From Nitrospirota bacterium (GTDB lineage Bacteria; Nitrospirota; Thermodesulfovibrionia; Thermodesulfovibrionales; UBA6898): DNA of 64,000 bases. Position numbers and translations under genes: made by a program. This document shows positions 15,503 through 22,511 of this stretch, one piece after another. Every line of letters begins with the position of its first letter. The stretch's first letter is position 1. The stretch lies in contig JAKAHR010000004.1 of the NCBI GenBank assembly GCA_021825365.1, forward strand, positions 62,001 through 126,000, written 5' to 3'. The notes beneath the pieces were generated by a model, which had not been told where the DNA came from, did no database searches, and worked only from the letters and a program-made list of their open reading frames with translations.

Positions 15503-16402
15503 GTGGCACGCCGGAACCCTCCTCTTCCCGGCCGCGCCCGCAGCAGGGCCGCGGCCGGCCCGTCACGGGTCGTGATTATCACCGGGCTGTCCGGCTCAGG
15601 GAAGACGGTCGGTCTGCGGGCCGTGGAGGACCTCAATTTCTTCTGCGTTGACAACCTCCCGGTCTCCCTCATCGGGTCCCTTGTAACAAAGACCGCTCGC
15701 GCAGCCCGGGGCCGTAATATCGCCATAGGAATCGACATCAGGGAACAGGAGTTCCTCTCCGGCATCCACCGCGTGCTCGGCTCTCTGAGGAAGAAACACC
15801 GCGTCGAGGTCCTCTTCCTCGATGCTGAAACCGACGTGCTCATCAGGAGGTTCAAGGAGACGCGGCGGCCCCACCCTCTCGGCGGCGGCCTCGATGAGGC
15901 GATAGAAAAGGAGCGGAAGAGCCTCGCGCCGCTAAAGAGAGAGGCGGACCGCGTCATCGACACCTCTTCCCTTTCTCCCCATCAGCTGAGGAGGCTGATC
16001 ACCTCGCTGTACCTGCCCAAGGGAAGCATACACGGCATGGCCGTCACCCTCACGTCATTTGGGTTTAAGTACGGGGCGCCACAGAATATCGACCTCCTCT
16101 TCGACGTCCGGTTCCTGCCGAACCCTCACTTCATCGCCGGTCTCAGGCAGTTAACCGGCCGGGACAGGAAGGTCGTGGATTTCATCTTCAGCCACGGCGA
16201 AACAAAGGAGTTCATGAAAAAGACGCTGGGGCTGATCAGATTCCTGCTCCCCCTCTATCAGAAAGAGGGAAGGTCCTACCTGTCGATCGCCGTCGGCTGC
16301 ACCGGCGGGAGGCACCGCTCGCCGGCTATCGTCGAAAAGATCGGGACTGCCCTGAAGAAAGAGCCGATAGACCTGCAGATCATCCACCGGGATATTTCCT
16401 AA
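15503..16402 (+). CDS. rapZ: RapZ-family nucleotide-binding protein (RNase adapter)
   Basis: 299 residues. N-terminal P-loop ATPase/kinase-like domain with Walker A TGLSGSGKTV and FFCVDNLPVSLI; C-terminal domain with SFGFKYGAP, VRFLPNPH, and IAVGCTGGRHRS, the conserved block of the family. In E. coli RapZ guides RNase E to GlmZ and controls GlmS; other RapZ/YvcJ proteins bind nucleotides with a less clear role. The start is GTG 15503, 8 bases after hpf. No ptsN homologue separates the two as it does in E. coli. Confidence 0.94.
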   Translation: MARRNPPLPGRARSRAAAGPSRVVIITGLSGSGKTVGLRAVEDLNFFCVDNLPVSLIGSLVTKTARAARGRNIAIGIDIREQEFLSGIHRVLGSLRKKHRVEVLFLDAETDVLIRRFKETRRPHPLGGGLDEAIEKERKSLAPLKREADRVIDTSSLSPHQLRRLITSLYLPKGSIHGMAVTLTSFGFKYGAPQNIDLLFDVRFLPNPHFIAGLRQLTGRDRKVVDFIFSHGETKEFMKKTLGLIRFLLPLYQKEGRSYLSIAVGCTGGRHRSPAIVEKIGTALKKEPIDLQIIHRDIS

Positions 16403-16450
16403 GAACAGGGACATCCTCTCCCCCCCTGCCGGAAGGCAGGTACATCCGCA

Positions 16451-16478
16451 TTGACAACCGCAGCAGGTCTGCTACAAT
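16451..16478 (+). promoter_or_regulatory. Sigma70-like promoter of bfr
   Basis: TTGACA (16451-16456), 16-base spacer, TACAAT (16473-16478), followed by a 65-base leader with an AGAGGAGG ribosome site. A CCTGCC-GGAA-GGCAGG hairpin just upstream (16425-16440) may end the rapZ transcript. Confidence 0.7.
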
Positions 16479-16549
16479 TTCTCCATGCACCCGGACGGCG
16501 CGCCTTTGCAGCTATCCGGGCTCATCATAACTTCACCAGAGGAGGTCTC

Positions 16550-17017
16550 ATGAAAGGAAACGAAAAGCTCATCAAGCAGCTGAACGACCGTCTCGCCGAG
16601 GAACTGACCGCCATCAACCAATATATGGTCCATTCCGAGATGTGCGACAACTGGATGTACGCGAAGCTGCATAAGAGCATCGAGAAGCGCGCCATCGACG
16701 AGATGAAGCATGCTGAAAAGCTCATTGCACGGATACTGTTCCTCGAAGGCCGACCCATCGTCAGCGAACTGGGCAAGATGCACATCGGCGCCGAAGTGCC
16801 GAAGATGCACCAGAACGACCGCACCGCCGAGGAAGCGGCGATCAAGGGCTACAACGAGAGCATCAAGCTGGCTGCGGAGGTAGGAGACAACGGCACCCGT
16901 GACCTGCTCACGGCGATCCTGAAGGAAGAGGAAGACCACATCGACTGGATCGAGGCGCAGCTCGATCAGATAACGCAGATAGGAGCGCAAAACTACCTCG
17001 TGGAGCAGATGGACTGA
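16550..17017 (+). CDS. bfr: Bacterioferritin
   Basis: Iron-storage ferritin of 155 residues forming 24-mers with ferroxidase centres and haem at the dimer interface. The first ferroxidase helix carries E in RLAEELTAINQYMVHSE, the second has IDEMKHAEKLI (Glu, haem-ligand Met, and His), and the last has EEEDHIDWIEAQLD (Glu and His). It ends QNYLVEQMD, as in other bacterioferritins. ATG 16550 follows AGAGGAGG; upstream in-frame starts precede this site. Monocistronic, with its own promoter. Confidence 0.95.
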   Translation: MKGNEKLIKQLNDRLAEELTAINQYMVHSEMCDNWMYAKLHKSIEKRAIDEMKHAEKLIARILFLEGRPIVSELGKMHIGAEVPKMHQNDRTAEEAAIKGYNESIKLAAEVGDNGTRDLLTAILKEEEDHIDWIEAQLDQITQIGAQNYLVEQMD

Positions 17018-17027
17018 TTACAGTCAG

Positions 17028-17069
17028 CACGGGGGGATGATGTGCTGCAGAGGCCATCGTCCCCCCGTG
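17028..17069. terminator. Long GC-rich hairpin after bfr
   Basis: CACGGGGGGATGATG (17028-17042) pairs with the complementary CATCGTCCCCCCGTG (17055-17069). There is no U tract on either side, so it could act as a bidirectional terminator only with help or as an mRNA-stabilising structure. Confidence 0.5.
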
Positions 17070-17103
17070 ACGGACAGCAGGGCCCCTGTTCCTTAATCCT
17101 CGC

Positions 17104-17313
17104 GTGGAAGAATTCAGACTTACCGGCAGCGAATACATCGAACTGCACCGTCTCCTGAAGGTCACCGGCCTCTGCGCCACCGGCGGCATGGCGAAGAATA
17201 TGATCGCAGAGGGAAAGGTCTCGGTAGACGGGACCGTGGAGTTACGTAAAAGATGCAAGATACGACCGGGTCAGACCGTCGCTTTTGAAGGCCATACCCT
17301 ATCTGTCGTCTGA
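17104..17313 (+). CDS. S4-domain RNA-binding protein (YbcJ family)
   Basis: 69 residues forming a single S4 RNA-binding fold: IELHRLLKVTGLCATGGMAK, then MIAEGKVSVDGTVELRKRCKI and RPGQTVAFEG. This is the pattern of the small YbcJ/YaaA-like stand-alone S4 proteins, which probably bind rRNA or tRNA; the exact target is unknown. The start is GTG 17104. Its last 15 bases overlap, tail to tail, the extended (selenoprotein) reading of arsS on the other strand. Confidence 0.88.
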   Translation: MEEFRLTGSEYIELHRLLKVTGLCATGGMAKNMIAEGKVSVDGTVELRKRCKIRPGQTVAFEGHTLSVV

Positions 17314-18375
17314 TCGCTCCACCATCATCCCACCCGGTTCCTTCTTCTGCAGGCCACCTGCCTGCTGCGGGATTGCGCCTCCTCAGGTCGACCCCTGCCC
17401 TGCGGTGCATGCATAGCAGTGGTCAGCCACATTTATTTCCCTGCCACTCAGCCTGGCCGGGTCGAACTCTTCGATAGTCCGGGGATATCCGGCGGTGACA
17501 CCGACCCCAAGCGCCAGGTTAAAATCGCAGTCGTGGAGCCTTCCGTCCCAGCCGACGCTGACGATACGCCTGCACATCAACCCGGAGGTCGTCCCGGGGT
17601 TGAATGCGCCCGACAGCAACTCCATATATCCCTGAAGGCCGTTGGTCTGAAGAAGAAAATCCCTGAACCTGCCGGCAGGCACGTTCGAAAAGGCATACAA
17701 CCGGTCAAACGATACGCCGTACCTGCTGCCCAGTTCTCTCCGGAAATCGTCTTCGAGTGACTGCTGCGGCGCGGGCAAAAAGGCGCCCGCGGGGTTATAT
17801 ACGAGGCACAGTCTTCTGTCCTCCCTGCCGCCGCCATATCCAAGCGCATTTAATTTCCGGAGGGCCGCGATGCATCGCTCGAACGTCCCCCTGCCGCGCA
17901 CCTGATCCACCCCCCGCGGCGTATAGCAGGGAAGCGAGGCGACCACCTCGACCGAGTGGCCTGCCAGGAACGAAGGCAATCGCTCCATGCCGGCCTGCAG
18001 AAGGACCGTAAGGTTCGTCCTCACCAGCACATGGCATCCTGCTCCGGTGGCGCCCGCAACCAGGTCCGCAAATAAAGGGTTCATCTCCGGCGCACCGCCG
18101 GTAATGTCAAGCGTGCGTATGCCCGAGGCCTTCACCGCCCGGAGGACCGCCCCGGCTACGTCCCTGCTCATCTGCCGCTTTCCGCCCGGCCCGGAGTTGA
18201 CATGGCAATGCCTGCACGCCATATTGCAGCGGTCGCCGAGATTCATCTGAAGGACATCAACGGCGAGGGCAGTCAACGGGGCTGACCGGACATCAAACAG
18301 CCTCTCCCTGAATGCCCTAATGGTACCGGTCGCCTCGTTTGCGGTGCCCTGTCTCGTCGCGGCGTGGATAATCAT
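17299..18375 (-). CDS. arsS: Arsenosugar biosynthesis radical SAM selenoprotein ArsS (UGA read as Sec331)
   Basis: Radical SAM enzyme of the ArsS family, thought to transfer the 5'-deoxyadenosyl group to methylated arsenic. The cluster motif C-N-M-A-C-R-H-C begins at residue 50; DITGGAPEMNP and the C-terminal DCDFNLALG follow. An ordinary call stops at TGA 17383-17385, just after HCYACTAGQGST. Reading through gives Sec-Gly-Gly and 25 more residues to TAG 17299. This is the place where the family, named as a (seleno)protein in TIGR04167, has Cys or Sec before Gly-Gly. A SECIS-like hairpin lies 23 bases after the UGA. No arsM is visible. A GTG at 18378 is an alternative start. Confidence 0.85.
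17347..17367 (-). other. Bacterial SECIS-like hairpin in arsS
   Basis: On the minus strand GCAGGC pairs with GCCTGC around the loop AGGTG, with one further C-G pair below an A/A mismatch. The loop starts 24 bases after the UGA and its AGGU equals the start of the E. coli fdhF SECIS loop (AGGUCU). Distance, stem length and loop G fit the general bacterial SECIS pattern. Confidence 0.7.
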
Positions 18376-18388
18376 CACGTCTTATCCC

Positions 18389-18416
18389 ATTATAAAAAAT
18401 GCATCGGAGATTTCAA
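18389..18416 (-). promoter_or_regulatory. Promoter of arsS, nearly leaderless
   Basis: On the minus strand TTGAAA (18411-18416), 16-base spacer, TATAAT (18389-18394). The -10 box ends 13 bases before ATG 18375 (10 before GTG 18378), leaving a leader of only a few bases. It diverges from the cysteine desulfurase promoter. Confidence 0.65.
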
Positions 18417-18509
18417 CTTTTTTATTCGCAACGCCATCCGCGGCTGTTTCGTTTGCAGAGGGTTGGTGCAGACACGCTCTCCTCATCTCGCGTCTCGTCC
18501 GTTACGTGA

Positions 18510-18515
18510 TATAAT
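18510..18515 (+). promoter_or_regulatory. -10 element of the cysteine desulfurase promoter
   Basis: A perfect TATAAT stands seven bases before ATG 18523, with no Shine-Dalgarno sequence; no clear -35 box is visible. Transcription would start at or next to the start codon. Confidence 0.5.
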
Positions 18516-18522
18516 AGACGCG

Positions 18523-19653
18523 ATGATCTATCTGGATAACAACGCGACCACACCGGTCGACCCCGAAGTTTACGACGCGGTCTTCTCTTCTCTGAAAAGA
18601 GATATCGGAAATCCCTCAAGCAGCCATGCGGCGGGCCTTCGCGCGCGGGAGACGATAGCAAGGGGCAGGGCACAGGTAGCGGAACTCATCGGCTGCGGAC
18701 CAGAAGAGATCGTCTTCACCTCAGGGGGAACGGAGTCGAACAACCTCTCGATCCTCGGGACCGCCCTGCGACAGGAAAAGGGGCATATCATCACCTCTGC
18801 CATCGAACACCCCTCGGTGCTGAATGCCTGCAGGCATCTCGAGTCACTCGGCTACTCCGTTACGTACGCCCCGGCCGACGCCGACGGCTTCGTGAGTGTC
18901 GATGCGATACGCAAGGCGGTCCGCAGGGACACCCTCCTCATTACCGTGATGCATGCCAACAATGAGACTGGCGTGATCCAGCCGGTTGCCGAAATCGGCG
19001 GCATCGCACAGGAGCAGGCCATCGCCTTTCATACCGATGCAGCACAGTCCGTCGGCAAGATGCCCTTCAGTGTCTCCGACGCACCCGTCAGTCTCATGAC
19101 GCTGGTGTCCCACAAGTTTTACGGACCCAAGGGGATTGGCGCCCTGTATGTCAGGAAAGAAACGCCCCTTACGCCGATACTCTTCGGTGCGGGACATGAA
19201 CAGGGGCTGCGGCCGGGCACGGAAAACGTCGCCGGTATCGTCGGGATGGGCAAGGCATGTCAGATAGCCCTCCGCGACATGAAGCTGCGCATCTCCCACA
19301 CGCGGGGACTGCGCGATCTGCTGTTCTCTGTTCTGAAGGAGAAGATTCCCGGCGTATCACTCAACGGACACGCCGCCCATAGGCTGCCCAATACCCTCAG
19401 CATCCGGTTTCCCGGGATACGGGCCCTTGATCTTATCGAGAGGCTCAAGGACAGCGTCGCCGCCTCGGCCGGATCGGCCTGCCACGCCGGCAGGGATGTC
19501 CCTTCGGCGGTGCTGAAGGCGATGGGGCTGACGGACGATGATGCCCTCTCCTCGGTGAGACTCAGCGTCGGCAAAGACAATACAGAGGAAGAAGTGCGCG
19601 AAGCCGCGGGGATCATATCGCTTGCAGCCGCTGCCCTCGGAAGCGGACAGTAG
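18523..19653 (+). CDS. Cysteine desulfurase (NifS/IscS family)
   Basis: PLP enzyme that takes sulfur (or selenium) from cysteine (selenocysteine) for Fe-S clusters, thiolated tRNA or selenophosphate. 376 residues: N-terminal MIYLDNNATTPVDPEV, FTSGGTESNN, HANNETGVIQPV, HTDAAQSVGK, the PLP lysine in SHKFYGPKGIGALY, RPGTENVAG, and the catalytic-loop Cys in SAGSACHAG. No iscU, iscR or sufBCD lies next to it. ATG 18523 is the family start; an in-frame extension to 18364 has no family support. It is divergent from arsS. Confidence 0.94.
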   Translation: MIYLDNNATTPVDPEVYDAVFSSLKRDIGNPSSSHAAGLRARETIARGRAQVAELIGCGPEEIVFTSGGTESNNLSILGTALRQEKGHIITSAIEHPSVLNACRHLESLGYSVTYAPADADGFVSVDAIRKAVRRDTLLITVMHANNETGVIQPVAEIGGIAQEQAIAFHTDAAQSVGKMPFSVSDAPVSLMTLVSHKFYGPKGIGALYVRKETPLTPILFGAGHEQGLRPGTENVAGIVGMGKACQIALRDMKLRISHTRGLRDLLFSVLKEKIPGVSLNGHAAHRLPNTLSIRFPGIRALDLIERLKDSVAASAGSACHAGRDVPSAVLKAMGLTDDDALSSVRLSVGKDNTEEEVREAAGIISLAAAALGSGQ

Positions 19654-19659
19654 CGCACG

Positions 19660-21222
19660 GTGAACCTTCGAGCCGAACCGGCCTTCATGCCACGGCTGCT
19701 CCTCCCTATCCTGGCCGTCACCCTTCTCCTTTCCCTCTTCAGGCTCGGCTCTGTCCCCCTCTTCGATGTTGATGAAGCCGTCTTTTCCGAGGCGACGCGG
19801 GAGATGGTTGAAGGCGGCGACTGGGTAACACCGACTTACAACGGGGTCAACCGCTATGACAAGCCGATCCTTTTTTACTGGGTGATGGCAGCGTCCTACC
19901 GCATCTTCGGCGTAAACGAATTCGGCGCGAGGTTCCCCTCCGCGCTCGCCGGGGGATTACTGGTACTCTTTCTCTTCCTCTTCAGCCTTCGCTCCGCCGG
20001 CAGGGAGGAGGCGCTGTATGCTCCGGTAGTCGCCGCCCTCTCCCTCTATTTCGTCGCCTATGCGAGGGCAGCGGTCACGGACATGACCCTTACCCTCTTT
20101 ATCGGCCTGTCCCTCTTTTCGTTCTACGTATGGTCCGGCGAGACGGGGGACAAGCGATACCTTTACGGGTTTTACCTCTTTTCGGCCCTCGCCTTCCTTA
20201 CGAAGGGGCTGATAGGCATCCTCTTCCCCTTCAGCATAGCGATTATCTACACGCTGACTACCGGGGGATTCGGGGCACTGAAGAGGATGATCAGTCCGGC
20301 CGGGGCCGTCCTCTTCATCGCGGTCTCCGGTCCGTGGTACGTTGCGCAGCTCCTTATCAACGGCCGCGAATTCGTGGAACTGTTTTTCATCAAGCATCAT
20401 TTCACCAGATTCACGGGCGTCATATCCGGCCACCGGGGCCCCCTGTACTATTACGTACCCGTCCTCCTCGCCGGCCTCTTCCCCTGGGTAGCCTTTCTGC
20501 CCGCGGGCATCGGCCGGGTATTTGCCTCAAGGGAACGGGTGCACATCTTTGCCTTTGTCTGGTTTTCCGTCGTGTTCCTTTTCTTTTCTCTTTCGACGAC
20601 GAAACTGCCCAACTACATCCTCCCCTCCCTTCCCGCAGCCTCTCTCCTGATCGCAGCGGGAATGACCCGGGAGGACACCACCTGGGGCCGGGTTTCTGAC
20701 ATTACTCTCTGCCTCCTCGCCGGCCTGCTCTGCGCCGGATCCGTCCTGGCGCGGACGTACATCGCCCGTCTGGGGATCCCCGATCCGGACTGGCTGACCG
20801 TGATATCTGGGCTGCTGCTTCTCATGGCGATCGTCAGCCTCTATTCGGCACTCGGGGGTAAACGCCGCGCGGATATCCTCTCCGGCCTGATGCTCGTCTT
20901 TCTCCTCGCGGTCCTGGTGAAGGGGCTCCCCCTTGCCGGCGGTCTTCTGCAGGGCAGCCTGCACCGGTACAGCCTCTATGCAAGAGAGCATCTTTCTCCC
21001 GGGGGCAGGCTCGCCGCATATGCCATAAATAACCCGAGCGTTGTCTTTTATTCCCGTCACCGTATCCTGACGCCCGGTGACCCTGGTGCGCTTCGTGCAC
21101 TCGCGGCGGCGCCCGGCCAGATGATCGTCATTACCCGGGCGGCAGAAGCCGGGGCACTGACCGGTCTTGGTTTCACGATTCTCGAAAAGGATGACCGCTA
21201 TGCGCTTCTTGAAAGAAAATAG
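19660..21222 (+). CDS. Membrane glycosyltransferase, PMT/ArnT family (GT39/GT83)
   Basis: 520 residues with about 11-12 membrane helices. The N-terminus after the first helix has LFDVDEAVFSEATREM, the acidic DE motif of ArnT/PMT enzymes, followed by DWVTPTYNGVNRYDKPILFY, which is the ArnT hallmark. Such enzymes transfer a sugar from undecaprenyl phosphate to lipid A or other acceptors in the periplasm. The start is GTG 19660 (or ATG 19687), seven bases after the desulfurase. A PAP2 phosphatase gene overlaps its end, a combination that fits lipid A or undecaprenyl-phosphate chemistry. Confidence 0.9.
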   Translation: MNLRAEPAFMPRLLLPILAVTLLLSLFRLGSVPLFDVDEAVFSEATREMVEGGDWVTPTYNGVNRYDKPILFYWVMAASYRIFGVNEFGARFPSALAGGLLVLFLFLFSLRSAGREEALYAPVVAALSLYFVAYARAAVTDMTLTLFIGLSLFSFYVWSGETGDKRYLYGFYLFSALAFLTKGLIGILFPFSIAIIYTLTTGGFGALKRMISPAGAVLFIAVSGPWYVAQLLINGREFVELFFIKHHFTRFTGVISGHRGPLYYYVPVLLAGLFPWVAFLPAGIGRVFASRERVHIFAFVWFSVVFLFFSLSTTKLPNYILPSLPAASLLIAAGMTREDTTWGRVSDITLCLLAGLLCAGSVLARTYIARLGIPDPDWLTVISGLLLLMAIVSLYSALGGKRRADILSGLMLVFLLAVLVKGLPLAGGLLQGSLHRYSLYAREHLSPGGRLAAYAINNPSVVFYSRHRILTPGDPGALRALAAAPGQMIVITRAAEAGALTGLGFTILEKDDRYALLERK

Positions 21223-21847
21223 TCTTCTTCTCCTGCTTGTCCTCGCGCTGCCTCTTTTCATCTTCTACCTGGACAGCGCCGTCATCCGCGCGGTCAGGGA
21301 ATTTCACCGTGCGGGTTCTGACCTGTACGTCTTTCTGTCCTCCCTTGATGCGGTCATTAATTTCCTGTCCCATGGATCGACCCTCATCGTCATCGCGCTG
21401 GCGATGCTTGTTGCCGGGAAATACCGGAGCAGGAAGATCTTCGAGGCGGGCAAGGCCCTGGTCGTGAGCTTCGTCGCATCAGGCATCCTGGCACAGGTGC
21501 TGAAACATCTCATCGGCAGGGCGAGGCCGCGGGTTACCGACACCCTCCTGTTCATCGGGCCGACCTTCAGGGGAGGATACGACTCCTTCCCTTCCGGTCA
21601 CACCACCGTTGCCTTCTGTTTTGCCTACGCCCTTTCGCAGCACTTTCCCCGGTACCGGGTCTTTTTTTACATCTTTGCGGCGGTCGCCGGCTTCGAGCGG
21701 GTCGAGAACACCGCCCATTTTTTCTCTGATGTCATCGCCGGCGCGTTTGTAGGCATCATCTCGGGCCAGCTGGTATTCCGGTATCTCCTGCCCGCACTCG
21801 AAAAAGGCCCCCTCTCCTCCCCGTCCGATAAAACGGTCGGGGCATGA
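21200..21847 (+). CDS. PAP2-family membrane phosphatase
   Basis: 215 residues with five or six membrane helices and the three PAP2 phosphatase motifs: K-x6-R-P (KHLIGRARPR), PSGH (SFPSGHTTVAF) and R-x5-H-x3-D (RVENTAHFFSD). Likely a lipid phosphatase for undecaprenyl pyrophosphate, phosphatidylglycerol phosphate or lipid A. ATG 21200 lies inside the end of the glycosyltransferase gene (23-base overlap) and begins directly before the first hydrophobic helix. Confidence 0.92.
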   Translation: MRFLKENSLLLLLVLALPLFIFYLDSAVIRAVREFHRAGSDLYVFLSSLDAVINFLSHGSTLIVIALAMLVAGKYRSRKIFEAGKALVVSFVASGILAQVLKHLIGRARPRVTDTLLFIGPTFRGGYDSFPSGHTTVAFCFAYALSQHFPRYRVFFYIFAAVAGFERVENTAHFFSDVIAGAFVGIISGQLVFRYLLPALEKGPLSSPSDKTVGA

Positions 21848-21944
21848 ACCTTATTCACCACCGTCTCCCCTCCATCTGAGGATTGCACCAGCCGTCTTTT
21901 TGTGTTAATCATGTAGAAGACCATATATCCTGAGGCGGTGTCCC

Positions 21945-22508
21945 GTGCAAATGCTCATATCTCTCATAACAGGGATGATCCTTCCCCCAGCCGGCAGTCG
22001 CTGGTGCGCCGGCACGCGGCTACAACCGGCGCCGGGTTCCGCGTGTCCAGCCGAAAGCGGAGTCTGCCTGAGGGCGCTCCGGGTGAGGGACTGCCGGAAA
22101 TTCGTCAGGTGGGCCGCCGGGGAGGGCGATGCCACCATTCCGGAGGGTCTCTCCGGCTTCGGCCTTTGGTGGTGGATTCATCGCCGCTTTGATCTGGCCT
22201 GCTGTATCGTTGCGGACGGCACACCGCGGGGAATTGTCGGCATCTACGATGCAGGAAACGACAAGACCGCATGGGTGGGCCTCACCATCTTCGACGCTGC
22301 GGCAAGGCGTCTCGGCATCGGCTCGACCGCGCTGAGGCTCCTCGCCCGCCTCCTGCGTGACGGCGGCGTACTGCGGCTTTCCGCGGAGGTGAAGGCCGGA
22401 AACGATGCGGCCCGGGAATTCTGGACACAAAACGGTTTTTCCGTCACCGCCGGGGATGGGGACAGGACGATCCTGACGGCTAATCCGGGTACTCTTGGAC
22501 GGAGGTAA
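21945..22508 (+). CDS. GNAT-family acetyltransferase-like protein
   Basis: The part from about residue 40 looks like a GNAT fold: CLRALRVRDCRKF, GIVGIYDAGNDKTAWVGLTI, the acetyl-CoA loop in the region AARRLGIGSTALRLL (R-x2-G-x-G-x-A) and AEVKAGNDAAREFWTQNGF. Substrate unknown. The first 40 residues from GTG 21945 have no family similarity I can see and the true start may lie further in, though no later start codon with a good ribosome site is obvious. It stands 3 bases before the glucan phosphorylase gene and may be cotranscribed. Confidence 0.7.
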   Translation: MQMLISLITGMILPPAGSRWCAGTRLQPAPGSACPAESGVCLRALRVRDCRKFVRWAAGEGDATIPEGLSGFGLWWWIHRRFDLACCIVADGTPRGIVGIYDAGNDKTAWVGLTIFDAAARRLGIGSTALRLLARLLRDGGVLRLSAEVKAGNDAAREFWTQNGFSVTAGDGDRTILTANPGTLGRR

Positions 22509-22511
22509 GCG

